64,000 nt of DNA from Candidatus Ozemibacter sibiricus. Lineage in GTDB: Bacteria; Muiribacteriota; Ozemobacteria; Ozemobacterales; Ozemobacteraceae. Location: positions 1 through 64,000 of the forward strand of contig QOQW01000023.1 in the NCBI GenBank assembly GCA_003327425.1, read 5' to 3'. Under the pieces are notes generated by a model. The model made no database searches. It was not told the origin of the DNA and saw only the letters and a program-made list of their open reading frames with translations. Of the stretch, positions 1-8,174 are shown piece by piece. The translations under genes were made by a program, and so were the position numbers. The stretch's first letter is position 1, and every line of letters begins with the position of its first letter.

Positions 1-89
1 ACCGATCTCGAAACGCCTGAACAAGGTTGGAAAAAGCTAGAGGGGAGTTATCGTTCTTCATGCCTCCATGAAAACACCTATCTCGCCTA

Positions 90-165
90 GGTACAAGCCC
101 CCCCCTTACAATTTTTTTGGCCCCCCCCAAAAAATAGGAAAACAAAGTTCCCCCAAAACAGGGGA
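90..165. other. homopolymer-rich hairpin pair
   Basis: This stretch in the gene-free first 411 bases is unlike the rest of the window: runs of C, T and A follow each other. Two inverted repeats are visible. TTTTTTGG at 113-120 pairs with CCAAAAAA at 127-134 around a C-only loop, and TTCCCC near 144-150 pairs with GGGGAA near 159-165. It could be the terminator of a gene lying left of the window, or a slippage-prone spacer. I see no gene between 1 and 411. Confidence 0.35.
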
Positions 166-281
166 AAATGGCTACCAAACTGGGTTCGCGATATTCACCG
201 ATAATTGCTGCCCAAGAATTCCCGAGAGGCATTGCCTTCGCCTGGGCAGGCCCAGCGATGGAAGGAGGCGCTCCTAGGAGA

Positions 282-310
282 TTGCAGGGAGAGGGAGATC
301 CTGTTACAAT
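282..310 (+). promoter_or_regulatory. promoter of the cNMP-binding gene
   Basis: TTGCAG at 282-287, a 17-base spacer, and TACAAT at 305-310 give a good sigma70-type promoter. The predicted transcript start is near 317, leaving a leader of about 95 bases before the GTG at 412. Confidence 0.6.
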
Positions 311-411
311 CGCCGATGACCTGGACCCCAGGCGAACCGTTCGCTGCCGGCGGTCGATATCGCGGCGTGGCGTGTCCGGGGCAGCACAGATCACGAGCAG
401 GAGGCATCTTT

Positions 412-1062
412 GTGTCGCTGGCCGAGAAATTGAGAGAATTCGAAGTGCTTTCCGGTTTTTCCATGGACGACCTGGAACAACTGGCTTCCCTGATGGAAGA
501 GGTCGCCTACGAAGACGGTCAGACGATCATCGACGAACAATCGCAATCGACCGCCCTGTTTTTCATCTTGAGCGGTCGGGTCAAGATCCACAAGATGCTG
601 GCCGGCCAGTTGAAGATCCTCACCCTGCTCGACAAATACGACCTGTTCGGCGAAGTGGCGTTCGTCGACAACATGGTGCGCTCGGCCAGCGCCACCACCG
701 TCGGCCCGGTCAAGATCGCCAAGTTCACCAGCGAGCATTTCACCATCATCAAGAAACAGAACCCCACGCTCGCCGTCGAATTCCTGATCAGATTGACACG
801 CGAATTGAGCCGGAAATTCCGGGCCGTCAACGAAGGGCTCGATATCAAATCCTCCGAGCACACCATCAACGAGTTGATCCTGTCGGGGCAGCAGGTGCGC
901 GTCTCGACCACCAACGATGTCGACTACCTCTGCACCATCAAATACGCCGACAAGACCCAGAATTTCCCGCTGATGAAAATCGAGGTCAAAGGGAAGATCA
1001 TTCTGATCCCCTTCCATCAGATCAAATCCATCCACCTTGCCGATCGGTACGGCCATTACTGA
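412..1062 (+). CDS. cyclic nucleotide-binding domain protein
   Basis: A 216-residue soluble protein. Residues of about 10-125 form a CRP/EPAC-type cyclic nucleotide-binding fold: the ILSGRVKIHK strand and the phosphate-binding cassette, FGEVAF followed by VRSASA, are clear. The C-terminal 70 residues (from about SSEHTINEL) match no helix-turn-helix that I recognise, so this is probably not a CRP-type transcription factor; that tail may be a partner or effector domain. The GTG at 412 is chosen because AGGAGG at 399-404 lies 7 bases upstream; longer upstream readings are low-complexity and lack a ribosome site. The gene sits just ahead of an RND efflux pair. Class III cyclases further along the window could supply its ligand, which is inference. 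Confidence 0.82.
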   Translation: MSLAEKLREFEVLSGFSMDDLEQLASLMEEVAYEDGQTIIDEQSQSTALFFILSGRVKIHKMLAGQLKILTLLDKYDLFGEVAFVDNMVRSASATTVGPVKIAKFTSEHFTIIKKQNPTLAVEFLIRLTRELSRKFRAVNEGLDIKSSEHTINELILSGQQVRVSTTNDVDYLCTIKYADKTQNFPLMKIEVKGKIILIPFHQIKSIHLADRYGHY

Positions 1063-1189
1063 ACAGGATCCCGCCACATCATCGACGCGCTGGCGAGCCA
1101 GGCTTCCGGTTCCGTTCTTCAGCCCTTGCCGGGGTCGTGTGGTGCCGACGAGCTTGGTTGTTCGGGAGCGATCAAGCGGCAGGGGTGGC

Positions 1190-2470
1190 GTGTCGAAAGG
1201 CCCCGCACCCCACCTCGGCCCTGATCGCCACGCCAGGCGGCAGATTCTGCTGGCCACCATCCTCTCCTGGTGCCTGGTGGCCACCATCGTTGGTTGCCCG
1301 GCGCGGGCCCAATCTCGCGAGGCCTTGCCGGTAGAAACGGCCGTCGCCTCGACCGCGACCATCAATCCCCTCCTGCGTCTGAGCGGCACGCTCGAACCGG
1401 TCTGGCAGGCCGCCCTGGCCGGCACGCAGGGGGGGCGGCTGCGCGAGGTGCATGGCGAACCGGGCGATCGGCTGGCGTCGGGGGCCCTGGCCTGGGCCCT
1501 CGACGAGGAAGAAACCCGATTGGCCCTGGCCACCGCGGAAGCGGCCGCCAGGGTGGCCGAGGCGGCCCTGCAGGAAGTCCGGGCTGGGGTGCGACGCGAG
1601 GAAATCGAGCGGCTGGCCGCGCTGCACGGCGAGGCCGAATCCTACCTCGCGCAGATCCGGGCCGAAAAGAGTCGCCTGAGCCGCCTGTTCGAGCAGGATC
1701 TGGTCTCCGCCGCCAAGTGGGACGAGATCACCTACCGCGAGAAGATGGCCGAACGCCAGGTGGCGGCGGCGGCCGCGGCCTGGCAGGCCGCCCGCGCCGG
1801 CCCCACCCCCGAGCGCCTGGCCGTCGTCCAGGCCCAGCTCGACCAGGCCAGGGCCCAGGTCGCCCAGGCCCGCCGGCGCCTGGAAGAAAGCCGCGTGCAT
1901 GTTCCTCGCGAGGCTCGGGTCACCGCCCGGCTTCGCCACCCCGGCGAGACCGTAGCTCCGGGAGAACCGGTGCTCCGTCTGGTCGCGCTCGATCCCATCA
2001 AGGTCCGGTTCCATGTCGGCGAATCGCAGGTCGAGCAACTACGGGTGCCCGGGCCCGTCCAGGTGCAGATTCCAGCGGGAGCGCCCCCCGTGCCCGGCAC
2101 CTTGACCGCCATCATTCCCCTGTGCGATCCCACCACCCGGCGGGTGCCCTGCGAAGCCTTGCTGGCCAATCCCGACGGCCGCTTCCTGCCCGGCCAGTCG
2201 GCCGAGGTGGCCCTCGCCCTGCCCGCCCTCACCGGGCTTCTGCTGCCCCGCTCGGCCCTGGTGGAACGCGATGGCCGCACGCAGGTCTTCGTGGTCGAGG
2301 CGGGCCGGGCCCGGGCCTGCCCGGTGCGAGTGCTGACCCACCTCGACGGCGCCAGCCTGGTCGAAGGGCTGGCCGATGGCGCGGTCGTCGTCACCCGCGG
2401 CGCCTTCGGCCTGCAGGACGGGGCCGCCATCCAGGTCGCGCCCGCCCCGCCTGCTCCCGCCGCGCGATGA
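1190..2470 (+). CDS. RND efflux periplasmic adaptor (membrane fusion protein)
   Basis: About 426 residues. A basic N-terminus and a hydrophobic stretch end in IVGC, a plausible lipobox, so the protein may be a lipoprotein anchored in the inner membrane. Next come the split lipoyl/beta-barrel halves typical of HlyD/AcrA adaptors, separated by a long Ala/Arg/Glu-rich coiled-coil hairpin (roughly residues 95-230), and a membrane-proximal domain (VVEAGRARACPV). Its job would be to bridge the RND pump to an outer-membrane channel. No TolC gene accompanies this pair, so a channel must come from elsewhere. The start is uncertain: GTG 1190 follows AGGGG at 1181-1185 and gives a sensible signal peptide, but GTG codons at 1139 and 1142 are also in frame. 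Confidence 0.85.
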   Translation: MSKGPAPHLGPDRHARRQILLATILSWCLVATIVGCPARAQSREALPVETAVASTATINPLLRLSGTLEPVWQAALAGTQGGRLREVHGEPGDRLASGALAWALDEEETRLALATAEAAARVAEAALQEVRAGVRREEIERLAALHGEAESYLAQIRAEKSRLSRLFEQDLVSAAKWDEITYREKMAERQVAAAAAAWQAARAGPTPERLAVVQAQLDQARAQVAQARRRLEESRVHVPREARVTARLRHPGETVAPGEPVLRLVALDPIKVRFHVGESQVEQLRVPGPVQVQIPAGAPPVPGTLTAIIPLCDPTTRRVPCEALLANPDGRFLPGQSAEVALALPALTGLLLPRSALVERDGRTQVFVVEAGRARACPVRVLTHLDGASLVEGLADGAVVVTRGAFGLQDGAAIQVAPAPPAPAAR

Positions 2471-2537
2471 GACCGCCTCGCCCGACCACGCCGCTCGTCG
2501 GGTTCAGCCCTTCCCCGGCGGTCGCGGCGCCATCGCC

Positions 2538-5500
2538 ATGAACCTGCCCCGCGCCTCGATCCGTCATCCCGTGACGGTGGTCATGGTCGTGCTGCTGGCC
2601 GTCACCTTCGGGGTGCTGGCACTGCTCGAACTGCCCACCGACATGTTCCCCGAGATCACCTACCCGGTGATCTCGGTGGTGACGCGCTACCCGGGCGCCG
2701 CCCCCGAGGAAGTCGAATCGATGGTCACCGAACCCCTCGAAGAGGCGCTGTCGACCGTGCATGGCGTGTCGAACGTCACCTCGGTCTCGCAGCATGCGCT
2801 GTCGATGGTCAACCTCGAGTTCGACTGGGGCTCGGATCTCGACGCCGCCGCCTATGACGTGCGCGACGCCATCCAGTATGCGCGGCGGTTCCTGCCCGAC
2901 GACATCAGCCAACCCGCCGTGGTCAAGATCGATCTGTCGAAGATGCCCATCTATGTGGGCACCTTGCGCGGCCGGCGCCGCCTGACCGCCTTGCGGCGGC
3001 TCGCCGAGAAGGTGCTGAAGCCGCGGCTGGCGCGCATCGACGGGGTGGCCGCGCTCGGCATCATCAGCGAGGAGGAAGAGGAGATCCTGATCGAAGCCCG
3101 GTTCAAGGCCCTCGAAACGCTGGGTCTGGGCATGAACCGTCTGCTCGCGTTGCTGACGACGATCAACCGCAACATCCCCGGCGGCGACTTCGAGTTCGGC
3201 GGCCGATCGATCGCCGTGCGCACGATGGGCGAGCACGCGACGGTCGAAGAGATGGCCGATCTGCCGTTGTTCGCGCCGGTCGACGGCCCCGTCGTCACGC
3301 TGGGCCAGGTGGCCGGGGTCCGGCGGGGCATCAAGCGGCAGAACGTGAGCATCCAGCGCAACGGCGAGTCCTGCCTGGCCGTGCAGATCATGAAGCAGTC
3401 AGGGAAGAATTCGGTCAAGATCCTCCGCGAGGTCAATGCCGAGATCGAGAAGATCAAGCGGGAACTGCCCGCCGACGTCCAGCTCGAAATCGTCTTCGAT
3501 CAATCCGAGTTCATCAATCAAGCGGTCTCCTCGGTGACCGCCAACCTGGTGCTGGGCGGCCTGCTGGCGCTGGCCGTGCTGACCCTCTTTTTGGGGCGGT
3601 TCTCGTTGCTGATCATCATCGGGCTGGCCATCCCGCTGGCGGTCGTGGTCAGCTTCATTCCCCTGTTCATGCTGAAATACACCTTGAACATGATGTCGCT
3701 GGGCGGCCTGGCCCTCGGAGTCGGGATGCTGGTCGACAATGCCATCGTGGTGCTCGAGAACATCGACCGCCACCTGGCGATGGGCAAGACACCCGCGGTC
3801 GCCGCCGAAGCCGGCACGCGCGAGGTGGCCGGCGCCATCACCGGCTCGACCCTGACCACCATCATCATCTTCACGCCCTTCCTGCTCTCGCAGGGCATGG
3901 CCTCCCGCCTGTTCACGCAGCTCGGCCTGACCGTCAGCGTCTCGCTGCTGGCCTCGCTGGTGCTGTCGCTGACCCTGGTGCCGATGATGGCCGCCCATCT
4001 GATCACGCCAGGGCCCGGCGCCGCGGTCGCCCCGCCCCGGGGCCTCTACCGCCGCCTCATCGAGGGCGCTCTGGCCCGGCCGCGCCTCGTGCTGGCCGGC
4101 TTCGCCCTCGTCTTCGTCATGGTGATGGCCGGCCTGGGGCCCCGTCTGGGGGTCGAATACATCCCCATCGCCGACGACGGCATGATCGGCAGCCCGTTCA
4201 AACTGCCGATCGGCATGTCGCTCGAGGCTTCTCGCCAGGCCCTGGCGCCCCTCATGCACAAGCTGGCCAGCGACAGCCGGGTCTTCTCGGTCTTCTGCCG
4301 CATCGGCCTGCCGGAAGGCGCCGAAGAAGCCGGCGTGATCATCGGGCTGGCCGACTCCAACGAGGGCGAGTTCTTCATCCGCATGGTGCCCAAGCATCGA
4401 CGATCGATCACGACCCGCCAGTTCCTGGAGGAAGTGCGCCAGGAGGTGGCGCGCATTCCCGGCCTCGAAATGAATCTGCGCCAGTCGTTCGAGCAGTTGT
4501 TCAGCACGAACCAGAAGGCCATCGTCATCCATGTGCTGGGCAACCACCTGCCCACCTTGAAAGACGTGATGGCCGAGATCAAGCGCCGACTCGCCGCCAT
4601 TCCCGGCGTGCGCGACCTCGATACCGACCTGCAGGGCGGCAAGCCCGAGTTCCGCGTGCGGGTGCGGCGCGACCTGGCCATGCAGGCCGGCCTGTCGGTC
4701 GCCCAGATCGGCGAGGCGGTGCGGACCGCCCTGCAAGGCCGCAAGATCGGCATCTTCCGCAGCGAAGGCGACGAGATCTACATCCGGCTGATCGGCCCGC
4801 CCGACCTGCCGGCCGCGCCCGAAGCCCTGCTCGACCTGCCCCTGGAAGTACCGGCCGACCGAGAAGGCAACGCGGCCGACGCCGCGACCGGCCCGGCCGG
4901 GAGCCGGAGCGCGTTCGGCGCCGGCAGCAGTCTCGGCCGCGCCCCGCGCGTGGTGACGCTGCGGCAGGTGGCCACGCTCGAGACCGGCGATGGCGAAGAG
5001 AAGATCCGCCACCGGCGTCAGCTGCGCCAGGGCAGTGTCGCCGCCAACTATGCCGGACGCCCGTTGGGGGCGGTGATGGCCGACATCAAGGCGGCGCTGG
5101 CCGACCTGCCCCTGCCCGAGGGCTACCACCTCGAACACAGCGGCGTCTACGAAGATCTGATCGCGGTCATGCGACAACTGCTGTGGGTGTTCGCCATCGG
5201 CCTCCTGCTGGTCTACATGGTGCTGGCTTCCCAGTTCGAGTCGTTCCTCGACCCCTTCTGCCTGCTGTTCACCGTCCCGCTGGCGGCCATCGGCATGGTT
5301 CTGGCCTTGTGGGTGACCGGAGAAACCCTCAACATCAGCTCGGCGGTGGGCCTCTTGATCCTGATGGGCGTCGTCGTCAACAACGCCATCGTGCTGATCA
5401 GCTTCGTGCAGCAGCGCCAGCAGGAAGGCCAGCCCCTGCGCGAGGCGCTGCTCGAAGCCGCCACCGCTCGCCTGCGGCCGATCCTGATGACCTCATTGAC

Positions 5501-5675
5501 CACCGTCCTTGGATTGGTGCCGCTGGCGCTCGGCCTGGGCGAAGGCACCGAGATCCAGCAGCCGATGGCCATCGCCATCATCGGCGGCCTGTCGTTCGCC
5601 ACCCTCTTGACCCTGGTCGTGATCCCCTGTATGTATCTCATCTTCCACGAGCAGAAGCCCGCCCCGATCGGGTGA
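2538..5675 (+). CDS. RND efflux transporter, HAE1/AcrB family
   Basis: About 1045 residues, the normal length for an AcrB/MexB-type proton-driven pump of the inner membrane. The first transmembrane helix follows MNLPRASIRHPV. The TM4 signature GVGMLVDNAIVVLENI carries the conserved Asp of the proton relay, and the C-terminal half repeats the pattern (GVVVNNAIVLISFV). Two large periplasmic loops lie between TM1-2 and TM7-8. An Ala/Gly-rich insertion of about 35 residues lies in the second loop (near residues 770-805) and looks like a flexible addition. The gene starts 67 bases after the adaptor gene and is surely co-transcribed. The ATG at 2538 is chosen because the upstream in-frame part is low-complexity. 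Substrate unknown. Confidence 0.93.
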   Translation: MNLPRASIRHPVTVVMVVLLAVTFGVLALLELPTDMFPEITYPVISVVTRYPGAAPEEVESMVTEPLEEALSTVHGVSNVTSVSQHALSMVNLEFDWGSDLDAAAYDVRDAIQYARRFLPDDISQPAVVKIDLSKMPIYVGTLRGRRRLTALRRLAEKVLKPRLARIDGVAALGIISEEEEEILIEARFKALETLGLGMNRLLALLTTINRNIPGGDFEFGGRSIAVRTMGEHATVEEMADLPLFAPVDGPVVTLGQVAGVRRGIKRQNVSIQRNGESCLAVQIMKQSGKNSVKILREVNAEIEKIKRELPADVQLEIVFDQSEFINQAVSSVTANLVLGGLLALAVLTLFLGRFSLLIIIGLAIPLAVVVSFIPLFMLKYTLNMMSLGGLALGVGMLVDNAIVVLENIDRHLAMGKTPAVAAEAGTREVAGAITGSTLTTIIIFTPFLLSQGMASRLFTQLGLTVSVSLLASLVLSLTLVPMMAAHLITPGPGAAVAPPRGLYRRLIEGALARPRLVLAGFALVFVMVMAGLGPRLGVEYIPIADDGMIGSPFKLPIGMSLEASRQALAPLMHKLASDSRVFSVFCRIGLPEGAEEAGVIIGLADSNEGEFFIRMVPKHRRSITTRQFLEEVRQEVARIPGLEMNLRQSFEQLFSTNQKAIVIHVLGNHLPTLKDVMAEIKRRLAAIPGVRDLDTDLQGGKPEFRVRVRRDLAMQAGLSVAQIGEAVRTALQGRKIGIFRSEGDEIYIRLIGPPDLPAAPEALLDLPLEVPADREGNAADAATGPAGSRSAFGAGSSLGRAPRVVTLRQVATLETGDGEEKIRHRRQLRQGSVAANYAGRPLGAVMADIKAALADLPLPEGYHLEHSGVYEDLIAVMRQLLWVFAIGLLLVYMVLASQFESFLDPFCLLFTVPLAAIGMVLALWVTGETLNISSAVGLLILMGVVVNNAIVLISFVQQRQQEGQPLREALLEAATARLRPILMTSLTTVLGLVPLALGLGEGTEIQQPMAIAIIGGLSFATLLTLVVIPCMYLIFHEQKPAPIG

Positions 5676-5738
5676 CCGCTGCCGGCACGCGGGCCCTGCT
5701 CTGGTCTGATCGCCAACGTCCCGCCCCTGGAGGTAGCC

Positions 5739-8174
5739 ATGGCCAAAGTCGCCCAGCTGGAATTCAAATCCGTCGAGGCCAAGACCGTATCGGTGGCCGG
5801 CGACTTCAACGACTGGGCCGGCTCGGCCAAGGGGAAGTTCGACCCCTCGACCTGCCGCATGACCCTCAAAGATGTCGGGCATTGGGTCTTCCCCCTGACC
5901 GGGGTGAGCCCGGGCCGGCACGAGTTCAAATTCGTCATCGACGGCCAATGGGAGCCCGGCCCCAATCGGTGCTTCCATCTCGATGAGAAGGGACGGCTCA
6001 CCGACCCCACCGGCGGCATCGTCATCGCGACGCTGGAAGACCAGCGCACCATCCGCATCCAGTTCAGTGCGCTGGCCACGCTGCCCCGTTTCCTCGACAA
6101 AGAGGCGTTCCGCGTGCTGCCCCAGGGCACGATCCTGAGCATGACCCGCCGCGAGGGCCTGCGCGGCAACGGCGAGGTCATCGATCTGCACTGCCGCGAT
6201 CTCGATCCGACCACCCCGCTGCAGGTCGAAGTGAAAGGGCTGGGCGACAAGCCCGTGGTGCGCCCCATCCACCCCGATGGCCTGTTCCAGAAGGCGTTCC
6301 GCTCGACCAAACCGCTGGGCCCGCGAGTGGAGGGTTCGCCGCCCGTGACCGTCTTCCGGGTGTTCGCCCCGCGGGCGCGCCGGGTGGTGCTGCACCGTTT
6401 CGCCGATCCCACCATGGAGCGGTCGTTGGGCACCCATCCCGGCGTCCGCGACGACGACGGCGTCTGGGAGATGCGCGTGCCCGGCACCCACTGGAACACC
6501 TACTATGGCTTCACGGTCGAGGGCCCGACGGGCGAAGGGGAAGGCTTCAAACCCGACCGGATCTGGCCCGACCCCTGGGGATACGCCTCGGTCTTCCATA
6601 CCGGCCCCTCGATCCTGATCGACCGCGAGGCGCTGGGACACGGCTTCCAGGGCTGGACCGACCACGATTTCCGCCCGCCGCGCAAGTGCGATCTCGTCAT
6701 CTACGAGGCCTCGGTGCGCGATCTGACGTCCCATCCCAGTTCGAAGGTGGTCAAGGAGCGGCGCGGCAAATACCTCGGCCTGGCCTCGACCCTCGGCACC
6801 GGCACCGGCCTCGATCATCTGAAAGCCCTCGGCGTCAACGCCATCGAGTTCCTGCCCATCTTCGAATTCGACGATCAGCCGCCCGGCACCTACCATTGGG
6901 GCTATATGCCATCGCTGTTCTTCTGCCCCGAAGCCTCCTATGCCATGCACACGCTCGGCGGGCAGATCAACGAGTGCAAGGCGATGATCGACGCCTGCCA
7001 CCGGGCCGGGCTGGCGGTGCTGCTCGACGTGGTCTACAACCATACCGGCAGCCCCGATGTGCTGATGGGCTTCGACAAGAAGTACTTCTACCGCCACGCC
7101 GGCGATTTCACCTTGTACAACTACAGCGGTTGCGGCAACGACTTCAAGACCGAGAATCCGATGGCGCGACGTCTGATTCTCGACAGCCTGGAATACTGGG
7201 TGCGGGAATTCCATGTCGACGGCTTTCGCTTCGATCTGGCCGAATTGATCGACCTCGACACGCTGCAGGCGATCGAGGAGAGACTGCGCCGGATCAAGCC
7301 CGACATCATCCTGATCGCCGAGCCCTGGAGCTTCCGGGGGTCGCTGAAGGGGCGGCTGAAAGGCACGCCGTGGGCGAGCTGGAACGACGATTTCCGCAAC
7401 CGGGTCAAGGAGGTGGCGCTGGGCAAGGCCGACGGAGCCAGCCTGCTGCCGCTGCTGCGCGGCTCGCTCGAACTGTGGACCGACCACCCGCTCGAGTCGG
7501 TCAACTACGTGGAATCGCACGACGACTACACCTTGACCGACTACCTGTCGCGCCGGGCCGACCATGATGGCTCGAAGCATTCCGAGACCGACGTCAGGCG
7601 GAACCTGTTCTGCGCGGCCGCGGTGCTGCTGGCGGCGGGCATTCCGATGCTGGCCCAGGGGCAGGAGATGCTGCGCAGCAAGCGGGGCAACCACAACAGC
7701 TACAACGCCGGCGACGAGGTCAATACGGTCGATTACGGCCTGCGCGAGAAAAACGCGGCGGTCTTCGCCTGCTATCGCGATCTGATCGCCTTCCGGCAAT
7801 CGGAAGCCGGTCGGATCATCCGCGAAGCCGACCCGGCCACCTGCCGGGCGGCCGAGCGGCTGACCGGCTCGAAGCCGGGCGCCGCCGGCCTGTTCTGGAA
7901 GCCGCCGGCGGTCGACCCGCTGGCGCCGCCGGGGCCGAGCCCGTTGCTGGTGCTGTTCAACGGGGAATCCCACGCCCACGCCACGTTCAAGGTCGCCCTG
8001 CCGCCCGGGCTCTGGATGCGGGTCATCGGCAACCACCGCCTCTATCGCCCGACCGATTTCACCCGCCGGGAAATGCTGATCACCCCGTCGGATGAAGAGC
8101 CGGCCACCTTCGATCTGCCGCCCCTCGGGTTCGAGGTCTGGATGCCCAAGCAGCGGGTGCCGTCCGGCGGATGA
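5739..8174 (+). CDS. GH13 alpha-glucan debranching enzyme (pullulanase/GlgX-like)
   Basis: 811 residues. An N-terminal glycogen-binding-like beta domain (VAGDFNDW near residues 19-26) is followed by a second CBM48-type domain (TVFRVFAPRARRV) and the GH13 barrel. The catalytic residues are visible: nucleophile Asp499 in GFRFDLAELID, acid/base Glu528 in LIAEPW, and Asp595 in ESHDDY. YEASVRD ahead of the barrel is the pullulanase/debranching signature, so it probably cuts alpha-1,6 branches of glycogen or maltodextrin in the cytoplasm (no signal peptide). GGAGG at 5729-5733 sets the start. Its stop overlaps the start of the next gene by 4 bases. The glgE/glgM genes at 27-30 kb suggest a storage-glucan role; pullulanase versus GlgX specificity cannot be read from the sequence. 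Confidence 0.87.
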   Translation: MAKVAQLEFKSVEAKTVSVAGDFNDWAGSAKGKFDPSTCRMTLKDVGHWVFPLTGVSPGRHEFKFVIDGQWEPGPNRCFHLDEKGRLTDPTGGIVIATLEDQRTIRIQFSALATLPRFLDKEAFRVLPQGTILSMTRREGLRGNGEVIDLHCRDLDPTTPLQVEVKGLGDKPVVRPIHPDGLFQKAFRSTKPLGPRVEGSPPVTVFRVFAPRARRVVLHRFADPTMERSLGTHPGVRDDDGVWEMRVPGTHWNTYYGFTVEGPTGEGEGFKPDRIWPDPWGYASVFHTGPSILIDREALGHGFQGWTDHDFRPPRKCDLVIYEASVRDLTSHPSSKVVKERRGKYLGLASTLGTGTGLDHLKALGVNAIEFLPIFEFDDQPPGTYHWGYMPSLFFCPEASYAMHTLGGQINECKAMIDACHRAGLAVLLDVVYNHTGSPDVLMGFDKKYFYRHAGDFTLYNYSGCGNDFKTENPMARRLILDSLEYWVREFHVDGFRFDLAELIDLDTLQAIEERLRRIKPDIILIAEPWSFRGSLKGRLKGTPWASWNDDFRNRVKEVALGKADGASLLPLLRGSLELWTDHPLESVNYVESHDDYTLTDYLSRRADHDGSKHSETDVRRNLFCAAAVLLAAGIPMLAQGQEMLRSKRGNHNSYNAGDEVNTVDYGLREKNAAVFACYRDLIAFRQSEAGRIIREADPATCRAAERLTGSKPGAAGLFWKPPAVDPLAPPGPSPLLVLFNGESHAHATFKVALPPGLWMRVIGNHRLYRPTDFTRREMLITPSDEEPATFDLPPLGFEVWMPKQRVPSGG

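Noticed and set aside
168-1334. Alternative plus-strand frame across the cNMP-binding gene
   Set aside because: Arg/Pro/His-rich with no motif, whereas the other frame encodes a clear cyclic nucleotide-binding fold with a ribosome site.
3399-8036. Long minus-strand frames opposite the first RND pump and the debranching enzyme
   Set aside because: Same composition bias, no ribosome sites, and the plus-strand genes have diagnostic motifs.
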